Shown piece by piece: positions 7,704 to 19,062 of a DNA stretch of 64,000 nucleotides (positions are counted from its first letter, which is position 1; the number at the start of each line of letters is the position of its first letter). The stretch spans positions 17,557-81,556 of the forward strand of contig JAMPAT010000017.1 in the NCBI GenBank assembly GCA_023667095.1, in the 5' to 3' direction. This stretch comes from Bacteroidales bacterium. Its GTDB lineage: Bacteria; Bacteroidota; Bacteroidia; Bacteroidales; UBA932. The translations under genes and the position numbers were made by a program. Under the pieces are notes generated by a model. It was not told the origin of the DNA, did not search any database, and saw only the letters and a list, made by a program, of their open reading frames with translations.

Positions 7704-10700
7704 ATGATGAGATTTAAATCCGTTATGGCTGCCTTTTTTGTGCTTGTCATGGCTTCAGGGATATGCGCTACGGCCCAGGACCGCCCAGGTGAGAGGGTGG
7801 ACGATGCCGCAGCCATTGACATGAAACTTGCGATGAGCCTGTATGGCAGGGGAATGTATGAACGCGCAGAGGCAATGTTTGCCTCCATGGCAATGGAAAA
7901 TGACGACTGCATGGCCGAAGGATACCGTGTGCTCTGTGCGGAGAAGCTCGGCCGCAAGGGTTATGAGGCTATGCTGGACAGCTATGCCGTGAAATACCCG
8001 TATTCGGCCCTGATTCCACAGCTACGTTTCCAGCATGCGCTGAACCTCTTTGACCAGGGCATGTTCCACGAGGCAGGCAATGAACTTGAGGCATTGTCAC
8101 GCAGGCAGCTTTACCGCAAGCAGATTACAGAATTCCTTTTCAAGAAGGCGTACTGCGACTTTGAATGCGGGAACTTTACAAGGGCATATTCCCGTTTCAA
8201 GGAAGTTGTGGTCCGCCCTGCTTCGGACTATACGGCACCGTCACAGTACACACTTGGATATATCTGCTATGTGAATGAAAATTTCACAGAGGCGGAGAAA
8301 TGGTTCTCGGAGTCGGTGAAGGATGGACGTTTCACTGATATCTCAAGCTATTATATCCTGGAGTGCCGGTTTATGCAGAAAGACTACAGCTATGTGGCCG
8401 ACAAAGGTCCCGATATGATAAAATGTGTCCCTGACGACCGCAGACCGCAGCTTGCAAGGCTGATTTCCGAGTCGTTCCTTGTCCTTGGCAATCCGGATGA
8501 AGCCCGCAGCTACTATGAAATGAATGAGGTCTCCGGCAGGCCAAAGAGCCGCTCCGACTATTTCTATGCCGGGTCTGTGCTCTATGCGGTCAAGGACTGG
8601 AAAGGTGCTGCCGATAATTTCTCGTCAATGGAGGACAGGACAGACAGCCTCGGGCAGATTGCAAACTATGAACTTGCGTTCAGCTATATCCAGCTAAAGA
8701 ACAAGGTCGCAGCCATGGGGGCATTCAAGGCAGCTTCTGAAGTGGGGTATGATTCTGTAATAGAGGAGGATGCACATTATAACTATGCGAAGCTTGCATT
8801 CGATCTCAACAATGACATGACCGGATTCGACAGCTACATTGCAAAATATTCAGACAGGAAGAGGGGGGACCGTATATATGCATACGTGGCTATGAGTGCG
8901 TTGCGGAGCCGTGACTATGCCGCTGCTGTGGATGCATACGACAAGATTGATGAACTGGATGATGATATGGTGAACAACTATATGAAAGCCAACTATCTCC
9001 GTGCTGACCAGCTTGTCTCCGACGGTTCATGGAGAGCCGCCATACCTTGCCTCAAGGCAGCTGCCTACTATTCAGACAAACGCGGCATGTTCAACCAGCT
9101 GTCCCGTTTCTGGCTGGCCGAGTCCTATTACCGTGACGGCCAGTATGACAATGCGATGAATGTGCTCCGTGACCTGTACAATACCGCTGCCCTCTATGGA
9201 ATGGAGGAATCGTATCTCATCCTATATAATATGGCATTCTGCAATTTCGCCCAGGAAAACTACAGGAATGCGGAAAAATGGTTTACCGAATACCTCGCCA
9301 CACCGTCACAGACGTACCGCAAGGAGGCACTTGTGCGTATAGGGGACTGCTGGTTCATGCAGAGGAACTACAGCCGTGCACTTGAATCATATACAGTGGC
9401 GGCAGATGCATACAATGACATAAATGAAATCTATCCTTATTACCAGGCTGCCCTTTCACAGGGACTTCTTGGCAATAATGCAAAGAAAATCGTGATACTT
9501 GCACCTGTCGCAGGTGCGGACCCGTCAGCGGATTTCTATCCGGAGGCTACATACGAGCTGGGACGTGCCTACGCCCGCGCCGGTGATTCTGCAAAGGCTG
9601 AGGCAAGTTTCAAAAGGCTGATAGACAATTCTCGGGATACGACATATATTGCAATGTCACTTATCGAACTTGGTACATTGGCAAGAAATGCCGGAAAGAC
9701 TGAACAGGCAATGGGATATTACAAAAGTGTTGTCCAGGGAATGCCAGTCTCCGAGTATGCCGAGGACGCACTTGCAGCGATAGAGTCAATCTACCAGTCC
9801 CAAAACGATCCGGAGGGCTATCTTGCATACATTGATGGCATCGGGAAGTCTTCGGTGAAGACGGATGCCGAGAAGGAACAGATGATATTCAATGCCGCCG
9901 AACAGATTTTCCTTTCCGGGAACTGGCAGAAGGCACTCGTGTCCCTCCAGTCATATATTGACCGCTATCCGGAAGGGGCAAATCTCATGCAGGCAAAATT
10001 CTATATCGCGGAATCATACCGCGCATCCGGTGACAGGGAGAAGGCATGTGACTACTATTCTGTGGTAATGAAAGGTGGAGAAGGCTCTTTCCGTGAACTC
10101 GCCACATTGCATTATGCCGAACTTTCATACCGTCTACAGAAGTTTGATGACGCCTTTGAAGGATATTCTGCACTTTCTGCAACTGCTGAAATCGAGGGCA
10201 ACAGATATGTGGCTTTGCTCGGAATGATGCGTTCTGCATACAATGCCCGCCGCTATGCAGATGCTGTGGCAAATGCAGTCCTTGTGGCCGAAGACCGGAG
10301 GACTGAAAAGGCAGTGAAGACAGAGGCTGTATATATGGAAGCCAAGTCGCTGCTCGCAATGAGCCGCAGGGATGAGGCGATGGACAAGATAGCCTCCCTG
10401 GCATCCGACCCGTCAACTGTCTATGGCGCAGAGGCTGCATACCTGCTTATCCAGGACTGCTACGACAGGGGAGCATTCGATGAGGTAGAGAACCGTGTGT
10501 ATGCGTTCTCTGACGCCGGGACACCTTGGCAGTATTGGCTTGCGAAGTCGTTCATAGTCCTTGGAGATGCGTTCGCGGACCAGGGAGAACTGGAGCAGGC
10601 CAAGGCTACATTTGAAAGCATACTTGACGGGTACAGGCCTGAAAAGGAGGATGATGTCAAGGACAATGTGGAATTCAGGATAAGGAGGCTGGCCGAGATT

Positions 10701-10718
10701 ACAGCCGGACAGAACTAA
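7704..10718 (+). CDS. Large periplasmic tetratricopeptide-repeat protein
   Basis: About 1004 residues from ATG 7704. A signal peptide (MMRFKSVMAAFFVLVMASGICATAQ, cleaved near A-T-A-Q) is followed by TPR units along the whole length, with repeated patterns such as 'A..Y.LG.IC.VN.NFTEAEKWF', 'AEKWFTEYL' and 'LGRAYARAGDSAKAEASFKRLID'. There is no catalytic motif. Proteins of this layout in Bacteroidetes act as periplasmic scaffolds for envelope complexes. The stop codon is 12 bp before the start of the outer-membrane protein, so the two are almost certainly co-expressed and may work together. The start is chosen because the promoter box at 7682-7689 overlaps the earlier ATG. Confidence 0.85.
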   Translation: MMRFKSVMAAFFVLVMASGICATAQDRPGERVDDAAAIDMKLAMSLYGRGMYERAEAMFASMAMENDDCMAEGYRVLCAEKLGRKGYEAMLDSYAVKYPYSALIPQLRFQHALNLFDQGMFHEAGNELEALSRRQLYRKQITEFLFKKAYCDFECGNFTRAYSRFKEVVVRPASDYTAPSQYTLGYICYVNENFTEAEKWFSESVKDGRFTDISSYYILECRFMQKDYSYVADKGPDMIKCVPDDRRPQLARLISESFLVLGNPDEARSYYEMNEVSGRPKSRSDYFYAGSVLYAVKDWKGAADNFSSMEDRTDSLGQIANYELAFSYIQLKNKVAAMGAFKAASEVGYDSVIEEDAHYNYAKLAFDLNNDMTGFDSYIAKYSDRKRGDRIYAYVAMSALRSRDYAAAVDAYDKIDELDDDMVNNYMKANYLRADQLVSDGSWRAAIPCLKAAAYYSDKRGMFNQLSRFWLAESYYRDGQYDNAMNVLRDLYNTAALYGMEESYLILYNMAFCNFAQENYRNAEKWFTEYLATPSQTYRKEALVRIGDCWFMQRNYSRALESYTVAADAYNDINEIYPYYQAALSQGLLGNNAKKIVILAPVAGADPSADFYPEATYELGRAYARAGDSAKAEASFKRLIDNSRDTTYIAMSLIELGTLARNAGKTEQAMGYYKSVVQGMPVSEYAEDALAAIESIYQSQNDPEGYLAYIDGIGKSSVKTDAEKEQMIFNAAEQIFLSGNWQKALVSLQSYIDRYPEGANLMQAKFYIAESYRASGDREKACDYYSVVMKGGEGSFRELATLHYAELSYRLQKFDDAFEGYSALSATAEIEGNRYVALLGMMRSAYNARRYADAVANAVLVAEDRRTEKAVKTEAVYMEAKSLLAMSRRDEAMDKIASLASDPSTVYGAEAAYLLIQDCYDRGAFDEVENRVYAFSDAGTPWQYWLAKSFIVLGDAFADQGELEQAKATFESILDGYRPEKEDDVKDNVEFRIRRLAEITAGQN

Positions 10719-10730
10719 TTGGGAATAATC

Positions 10731-12605
10731 ATGAAGAAATCGATATATTTGACGGCGGCTTTGCCTGTATTGCTGATGTGCGGAAGCCAGGAAGCCTTTT
10801 CGCAGAATCTTGACCCTACTGTCGAGGTGTCAAGGGCCTATGTGGCCAAGAAGATGGAAGTGAACAAGTCTTCCATAAAGATGGCTGTTCCAGACTCAGT
10901 GATGAAATTTGACCTTGACTTTGACTACTCTGTCAATGACAATCCGTACCGCGGCTCGTACGAGTTCCGTCCGTACGTCCTGGACATGAGGCCAGAGTCG
11001 CAGGTTCTTGACGGAAATACATTTTTCCTGCGTGCCGGAGCCGGCTATTCGCTTCACCCGACCCTTGACCTCGTGTATTCGCCACGGTTCAGTAAGGTGC
11101 CTTTCACTATGAGCATATATGGGACGCACAGGTCCTATGTGGGTAAGTACCGTGGGGTGTCATCATGGGAGGAGTATCGCCTTGTCCCTGAAATCTATCT
11201 TCCGGAATGTCCTTTGAAGCGTGACAGGACATCTTCCTATTCAGGATATAACTCATATACTTCTGCCGGGGTGAACGGCCGTACAGACTGGAAGACTGGT
11301 TTCTTCTCTTTTGACGTGGGGTATGTCGGGTATGCGGACAAGGATACTATGCGTACACGTGGATATGATGCAGTGAAGGCTGATTTCCGTGTCGCTGCCA
11401 ACAGGACTGACGACAGATATTTTTTCTATGACGTTGCCCTTAGCTACCAGTTCGGTGAGGACAAGATAAAATTGGCTGACAAGCCGCTTTATCATGATGG
11501 TTATGGCGGCATAAATGGTGGCTATGGCCTGAATCAATATGTCGGAGAGCATGATTTTTCGCTCAAGGCTACACTCGGACCTGTATTTACGCAGAAGCAG
11601 AGGGTGCTCATGGATGTTGTTGCCGATGTGGCATCGTATGGAGGTTCACTGTCTGCCGTTGCCGGAAAATTTAGTTTTACGCCTAAATATCAGCTTTTTA
11701 CAGGAAGATGGAAATTTGACCTGGGAGTAAAGGTCTCTGTCCTGTTCGGTGAAGATAAGCTCGGGACAAGCATTAATGCTACGCGTGGACAGTTCGTCTA
11801 TCCTGACGTTGAAATAGGCTTCGATGCCATAAAGGGGCACATGAACATCTATCTCAAGGCCGATGGGGGCGAGGATATCAACCGCTATTCGGACATGATT
11901 GCAAGGAACTGGCATTTCTCGCAGTTCTACAGCACCTCATGCTTTGACTACCTCGGCAAGCCTACACCTCTTCTTGACAATACTGTCGAGCGAGTCAAGG
12001 CTGTGCTCGGTTTCAGGGGCAGTATCTCTTCTAAATTTTCATACGACCTCAGGGGAGGGTATGCGAACTACAAGAATCTTGCATGTGATGCTGCCGTGTT
12101 ATGTCCTTACGAATATATCATGGATGAGTGGGGCAAGCCTTCCATTGGCCAGCCATTGTCGGCGGGATGTATCAGATATTCAAAATGCAACTATTATTTC
12201 GCGGCCTTTGACATGAAGTGGAACTCCCAGGATGTAACTGCTGACATGTCCTTGAAATATTGCGCGACAGACCTTGAGAAGAGGCAGTCGCAGGCAATCA
12301 GTCCATCTCCGCTGACAATTGATGCAAATGTAGTCTATAACTGGAAAAGGAGGATATATGCCGGTGTGCATTGCAATGCTGCCCTTAGGCGTACAGGAAC
12401 ATATTATTCAGTACTGTCAAAAAGGAATGTCATTACCAGGGTCCCGGGCTACGCCGACCTCGGTGTGTCCCTTGAATACAAGGTAAACAGAAAGTTTTCG
12501 GTATGGCTCTATGGCGGTAACCTGCTGGACATGACCATACAGCGTGTGCCTATGTATGCGGAGGGAGGCATAAGCGCGACTGCCGGAATCACACTTAGCC
12601 TGTAG
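10731..12605 (+). CDS. Outer-membrane beta-barrel protein (TonB-receptor-like barrel, no plug)
   Basis: From the ATG at 10731 the product has 624 residues with a signal peptide cleaved near AFS-QN. The rest shows dense alternation of aromatic and polar residues typical of transmembrane beta strands and ends in a hydrophobic strand (GGISATAGITLSL) with a C-terminal Leu. The final third (YKVNRKFSVWLYGGNLLD) looks like the last strands of TonB-dependent receptors, yet no TonB box or plug domain precedes the barrel. It pairs with the upstream TPR protein. Substrate and function are unknown. Confidence 0.78.
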   Translation: MKKSIYLTAALPVLLMCGSQEAFSQNLDPTVEVSRAYVAKKMEVNKSSIKMAVPDSVMKFDLDFDYSVNDNPYRGSYEFRPYVLDMRPESQVLDGNTFFLRAGAGYSLHPTLDLVYSPRFSKVPFTMSIYGTHRSYVGKYRGVSSWEEYRLVPEIYLPECPLKRDRTSSYSGYNSYTSAGVNGRTDWKTGFFSFDVGYVGYADKDTMRTRGYDAVKADFRVAANRTDDRYFFYDVALSYQFGEDKIKLADKPLYHDGYGGINGGYGLNQYVGEHDFSLKATLGPVFTQKQRVLMDVVADVASYGGSLSAVAGKFSFTPKYQLFTGRWKFDLGVKVSVLFGEDKLGTSINATRGQFVYPDVEIGFDAIKGHMNIYLKADGGEDINRYSDMIARNWHFSQFYSTSCFDYLGKPTPLLDNTVERVKAVLGFRGSISSKFSYDLRGGYANYKNLACDAAVLCPYEYIMDEWGKPSIGQPLSAGCIRYSKCNYYFAAFDMKWNSQDVTADMSLKYCATDLEKRQSQAISPSPLTIDANVVYNWKRRIYAGVHCNAALRRTGTYYSVLSKRNVITRVPGYADLGVSLEYKVNRKFSVWLYGGNLLDMTIQRVPMYAEGGISATAGITLSL

Positions 12606-12681
12606 CAGGCGGAATGGGGTTGCGGTGCCAGAATACGTGTAGAATACGGCATAAAAATTTCGGTATGTTAGGATAAATTAC

Positions 12682-14700
<2,019 letters not shown>

Positions 14701-14716
14701 TTTAAAATGAGTTATA

Positions 14717-14758
14717 TTCCTCACCTGTGTCTGGAGCCGTTCCTTTCAAGGTGGGGAA
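14717..14758. other. Hairpin between gyrB and spt
   Basis: A 10-bp inverted repeat (TTCCTCACCT / AGGTGGGGAA, one wobble pair) with a 22-base loop. No T-run follows, so it is not a standard terminator. It might stabilise mRNA ends or form part of the spt leader. Confidence 0.4.
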
Positions 14759-14798
14759 TCTAAATATGACAGTGTAATAAAATCTAAATAAAACAGCT

Positions 14799-16058
14799 AT
14801 GGATATTTTTGACAGAATAGCAAGGGACTCAGGCGGTCCTATCGGACAGTATTTTGAGCAGGCTTTCGGCTATTATATGTATCCCCGTCTTGAAGGGGAA
14901 CTCGGGCCTCACATGATATTCAACGGCAAGCCGGTACTTAACTGGAGCCTTAACAACTATCTTGGACTTGCAAACCATCCTGAGGTCCGCAAGGCTGATG
15001 CACAGGGTGCTGCAGACTGGGGACTTGCATATCCTATGGGGGCCAGGATGATGTCCGGACATACACGCTACCATGAGAAGCTTGAGAAGATTTTCGCTGA
15101 GTTCGAGAAGAAGGAGGATGCTTTCCTCTACAACTTCGGCTACCAGGGAATCGTGTCGACAATCGATGCGCTGACAACGCGCCATGATGTGATTGTCTAT
15201 GATGCAGAGTGCCATGCCTGCCTGCTTGACGGTATCCGTCTGCATGTGGGAAGCAAATACAAATACCGCCACAATGACATAGCAGACTGCGACAAGGTGC
15301 TCGGAAGGGCATGCGAGGAGGCTGCGAAGAACGGAGGCGGTGTGCTCCTGATTACAGAGGGCGTGTATGGAATGACAGGTGCGCTCGGCAAGCTCGATGA
15401 AATCTGCGCACTCAAGAAGAAGCACAATTTCAGGATCATGATCGATGATGCACATGGATTCGGGCTTCTCGGAGAGCACGGACGCGGAACATCCGAGCAT
15501 TTCAATGTGATGGATGAGATTGACCTCTATATCGGAGCATTTGCAAAGAGCATGGCCTCAATCGGAGGATTTGTTGCAGGACCTAAGAAGATCATCAACT
15601 ATCTCCGTGCGAACATGCGCTCGCAGATGTATGCGAAGTCACTTCCTATGCCGCTTGTGATAGGAAACATCAAGAGGATGGAGATTATTGACTCACCTGA
15701 GGGTGACGAGTTGCGTGCAAAATGCTGGAAGATTACACATGCAATCCAGAAAGGATTCACAGACCTCGGGCTCAATATCGGAGAGGCTGAGGCATGTGTC
15801 ACTCCGGTACATATCCCAGGTACACCGGCACAGGCTACAAAGATGGCCAAGGATCTCCGCGAGAACTATGGAGTGTTCTGCTCTATCGTGGTGTATCCTG
15901 TGATACCTAAGGGTATGGTCATCTTCAGGATTGTCAGCACTGCAGTCCATACAATGGAGGATGTAGAGTACACGTTGAAGGCGTTTGCGGACATCAAGAA
16001 GAAGCTTGATGCAGGCGAATATGACGGAGACGAGATTGCTGCAATGACAATAGAATAA
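14799..16058 (+). CDS. spt: Serine palmitoyltransferase-type PLP enzyme (alpha-oxoamine synthase)
   Basis: The product has 419 residues. PLP-binding features are visible: HACLLDG with the ring-stacking His (about 139), DDAHGFG with the pyridine-N Asp (about 217), and the Schiff-base Lys (about 250) in AFAKSMASIGG. The 'KSMASIGGF' context resembles serine palmitoyltransferase more than KBL or BioF, which have 'LGKAxGG'. SPT condenses serine with an acyl thioester to give 3-ketosphinganine, the first step of sphingolipid synthesis, a known trait of many Bacteroidales. The SDR gene 7 bp downstream could act on a ketone product. Glycine C-acetyltransferase is the main alternative. Confidence 0.8.
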   Translation: MDIFDRIARDSGGPIGQYFEQAFGYYMYPRLEGELGPHMIFNGKPVLNWSLNNYLGLANHPEVRKADAQGAADWGLAYPMGARMMSGHTRYHEKLEKIFAEFEKKEDAFLYNFGYQGIVSTIDALTTRHDVIVYDAECHACLLDGIRLHVGSKYKYRHNDIADCDKVLGRACEEAAKNGGGVLLITEGVYGMTGALGKLDEICALKKKHNFRIMIDDAHGFGLLGEHGRGTSEHFNVMDEIDLYIGAFAKSMASIGGFVAGPKKIINYLRANMRSQMYAKSLPMPLVIGNIKRMEIIDSPEGDELRAKCWKITHAIQKGFTDLGLNIGEAEACVTPVHIPGTPAQATKMAKDLRENYGVFCSIVVYPVIPKGMVIFRIVSTAVHTMEDVEYTLKAFADIKKKLDAGEYDGDEIAAMTIE

Positions 16059-16065
16059 TCCTATT

Positions 16066-16884
16066 ATGGTCACATTCAAGGACAAAGTTGTAGTCATAAC
16101 AGGAGCCAGCTCAGGTATTGGGTTGGCTTCTGCCAAATTATTCGCATCCCTCGGGGCCAGGCTAGCGCTTGCGGCACGTTCCATTGAAAAACTGGAGGCT
16201 GAGGCTGGCAGGATGCCCGGGGCTGAAAACATATTGTGTGTCAAGGCTGATGTCTCAGTAGAGGAGGACTGCCGCAGCCTTATAGAAAAGACTGTGGAGA
16301 AATTCGGACGTATTGATGTACTTGTCAACAATGCCGGACTTTCCATGAGGGCACTTTTCAGGGATCTTGACCTCAGCGTCATAAAGACACTGATGGATGT
16401 GAATTTCTGGGGTACCGTGTATTGTACAAAATATGCACTCCCTTATCTGCTTGAGGCAAAAGGTTCTGTAGTGGGGGTCATATCCATCGCCGGATATGCA
16501 GGGCTTCCTGGAAGGACTGGCTATTCCTCATCCAAATATGCGATAAGGGGTTTCCTGGACACTTTGCGTATTGAACATCTGTATGACGGTCTCCATGTGA
16601 TGGTGTTTGCCCCTGGCTTCACTGCCTCGAACGTGCGTAATGCCGCACTGACCGCAGATGGTTCGCAGCAGGGCAGGACGCCACGTGACGAGGGCAAGAT
16701 GATGACCGCGGAGAAGGTGGCGGAATATATGGTGAAAGGTATAGTGAAGCGCAAGCGTGAAATGATACTTACGCCGATAGGCAAGGCCACAGTGTTGCTC
16801 AACAAACTCTTCCCGAAGCTTACAGACAGGCTTGAGTTCAGCTATATGGCCAAGGAGCCTGACAGCCCGTTCAAGAAAAAGTAA
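16066..16884 (+). CDS. Short-chain dehydrogenase/reductase
   Basis: The product has 272 residues, a classical SDR. It has the cofactor-binding GASSGIG, the NNAG motif, catalytic Ser in the SIAGYAG segment, and the YSSSK active site (Tyr/Lys). The Arg residues after the second strand (AARS) suggest NADPH. Sitting 7 bp behind spt it could reduce 3-ketosphinganine to sphinganine, but the family is broad and sequence alone cannot prove the substrate. The C-terminal basic/hydrophobic stretch (IGKATVLLNKLFPKL) may associate with the membrane. Confidence 0.85.
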   Translation: MVTFKDKVVVITGASSGIGLASAKLFASLGARLALAARSIEKLEAEAGRMPGAENILCVKADVSVEEDCRSLIEKTVEKFGRIDVLVNNAGLSMRALFRDLDLSVIKTLMDVNFWGTVYCTKYALPYLLEAKGSVVGVISIAGYAGLPGRTGYSSSKYAIRGFLDTLRIEHLYDGLHVMVFAPGFTASNVRNAALTADGSQQGRTPRDEGKMMTAEKVAEYMVKGIVKRKREMILTPIGKATVLLNKLFPKLTDRLEFSYMAKEPDSPFKKK

Positions 16885-16889
16885 CTGCC

Positions 16890-18923
16890 ATGAACAATAT
16901 TGCCGGACTCCCGCGTAGCTATAAGGTATATATCCCATTGGTGATATTCTTTGTATCCCTGCTCCTTCTGATGCCAAGGAGCGGGAACTTCAAGTATGAC
17001 TACAGGAAAGGTTCTCCATGGATGTATGAGACATTGATTGCCCAGTTTGATTTTCCTATCCTCAAGACAGCATCTCAGCTCCAGCAGGAGAGGAATACTG
17101 CCGGTTCAGGTGTCATACCTTATTATAAATATTCAGAAGATGTAGTTGCAGAAAGGCTCAGGGCCGTGGATGCCACCAATCTTGGTGAATATTCCTCCCT
17201 CAGGCCGGGAATCCGGAAAATCATGTCAGGAATATATGCAAAGGGTGTTATCTCGGAGATTGACGGGGCGTCCGGAGATACACAGGTCATATATATCCAG
17301 AGGGACAAGCGTGCGATGAAATACCCTGTCTCGGAGACGTACCAGGTGCCGGAAGCGCGTGCAAAGATGCTTTCAGAGCTGAGGAAACTTGCCCCTAAAT
17401 ATGATGTGGACTCAATCTGCAGGTATAGCGGCATATATGATATGATAGTCCCGAACCTTGAATTTGACCAGCAGACTACAGAACTGGTACATGACGAGGC
17501 TGTCAACTATATCTCACCTACTTCCGGAGTTGTCAATGCAGGCCGGCTGATTGTTTCCAACGGCGAGATTATCACAGCTGAGATTGAGCAGCTGCTTGAC
17601 TCGTACAAGGCTGAGTATGACAGAAGTTTCGGGTATAATGGACCGAGGTTTCTGCTTTGGGGAGGCAATGCTCTTTTGGCTTTCCTGCTTGTTGCCCTGC
17701 TATTCTTTACGATATATTATTCGAATCCGCTTATATTCAATGATTTCAATCGTTACTGCTATGTGGTGATGATTGTCTTTATCGCGGCTCTGGTCACTTT
17801 CCTTGTCGAAAGGACAGGGCACCAGAGGATTTATCTGATACCGTTCTCGCTTATCGCGCTTTACCTTGTGGCGTTCTTCAAGTGGAAGGTCGTGTATCCG
17901 GTATATATAGTCTCGTTGCTGCCTTTGCTGATATTTGCGCATAACGGAATCGAGCTTTTCGTCATGTATCTCGTGGCAGGTGTAGTGTCGATATTCTCGT
18001 TCCGTATTTTCAACAAGGGCTGGCAGCAGTTCGTCACGGCTGTCTTTGTATATATATCGCTGCTTGTCACATTCTCTACATTCCGTCTCATTGAGGGAAT
18101 GGAAGGGTTCAACGACTATCAGCCTGTATTCTATATGGGCCTCGGTTCCCTGTTTTCTGTCGCAGGATATCCTCTGATATATCTTTTCGAAAGGATCTTT
18201 GCGCTGGTCTCGAATTCGCGCCTTATCGAGCTGAGCGACACCAACAACAAGGTCCTGCGCGAGCTGGCGCACAAGGCTCCAGGGACATTCCAGCATTCAC
18301 TCCAGGTGATGAACATGGCAGATGCGGCTGCACGCGCGATATATGCGAATGTGCCTCTGGTACGCTGCGGTGCACTTTACCATGACATCGGAAAGACCAT
18401 GAATCCACTGTGCTTCATCGAGAATGAGACTGCCGGTACACATTACCACGAGGGACTGACTCCATTGGAAAGTGCACGTGACATAATCAAGCATGTACCT
18501 GACGGATACGCAATTGCCGAGAAGGCCGGGCTGCCGGATGTAATCAAGGACTTCATCATCACACATCACGGCACGACCTGCACTGCATTCTTCTACAATA
18601 AATATATGCAGGCGGAAGGTGACCATTCGCAGGCTGATGAGTTCTACTACAAGGGACGCAAGCCTTCTACAAAGGAACAGATAATACTGATGCTGTGCGA
18701 TACGCTGGAGGCGGCTTCGCGGTCGCTCAAGGATTTCTCAAAGGAAAGCATCTCAGACCTTGTGGAGCGTATATTCCGTTCCAAGATGCAGGACGGGCAG
18801 TTTGAGGATTCAGACATATCGCTCAAAGAGCTTAATATCCTTAAAAGGGTGCTCAAGGAGTATCTGCAGCAGGTCCACCATGCAAGGGTTGCATATCCCA
18901 AAAGAATGCCTTCCTCTAGATAA
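16890..18923 (+). CDS. pgpH: 7TM-HD (PgpH-type) cyclic-di-AMP phosphodiesterase
   Basis: The product has 677 residues. An N-terminal membrane anchor precedes a ~230-residue extracytoplasmic 7TMR-HDED domain. About seven membrane helices span roughly residues 255-445, and a cytosolic HD domain follows with HSLQVMNMADAA, ALYHDIGK (metal-binding HD) and ITHHGTT. This is the architecture of PgpH, which hydrolyses c-di-AMP. The gene is 5 bp from the SDR, so lipid synthesis and second-messenger breakdown seem to share a transcript. Regulation of K+ and osmotic balance by c-di-AMP is family knowledge, not seen here. Confidence 0.85.
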   Translation: MNNIAGLPRSYKVYIPLVIFFVSLLLLMPRSGNFKYDYRKGSPWMYETLIAQFDFPILKTASQLQQERNTAGSGVIPYYKYSEDVVAERLRAVDATNLGEYSSLRPGIRKIMSGIYAKGVISEIDGASGDTQVIYIQRDKRAMKYPVSETYQVPEARAKMLSELRKLAPKYDVDSICRYSGIYDMIVPNLEFDQQTTELVHDEAVNYISPTSGVVNAGRLIVSNGEIITAEIEQLLDSYKAEYDRSFGYNGPRFLLWGGNALLAFLLVALLFFTIYYSNPLIFNDFNRYCYVVMIVFIAALVTFLVERTGHQRIYLIPFSLIALYLVAFFKWKVVYPVYIVSLLPLLIFAHNGIELFVMYLVAGVVSIFSFRIFNKGWQQFVTAVFVYISLLVTFSTFRLIEGMEGFNDYQPVFYMGLGSLFSVAGYPLIYLFERIFALVSNSRLIELSDTNNKVLRELAHKAPGTFQHSLQVMNMADAAARAIYANVPLVRCGALYHDIGKTMNPLCFIENETAGTHYHEGLTPLESARDIIKHVPDGYAIAEKAGLPDVIKDFIITHHGTTCTAFFYNKYMQAEGDHSQADEFYYKGRKPSTKEQIILMLCDTLEAASRSLKDFSKESISDLVERIFRSKMQDGQFEDSDISLKELNILKRVLKEYLQQVHHARVAYPKRMPSSR

Positions 18924-18966
18924 CTGTCTGAAATATATTGGATTATATCCTATATAACTTGGGAGG

Positions 18967-18997
18967 TTGCTATTTCCCGCGGAAATGCTTATATTTG
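18967..18997 (+). promoter_or_regulatory. Promoter of tig
   Basis: TTG (18967-18969), a 20-bp spacer, then TATATTTG (18990-18997): a full match to the Bacteroidetes housekeeping promoter, 66 bp upstream of the trigger-factor ATG. Confidence 0.75.
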
Positions 18998-19062
18998 CAG
19001 GCTTTTCGCGGGGCTTTGCGGTAGCTCCGCAACAGATGAAAAAATAATAAAACTGATATATC

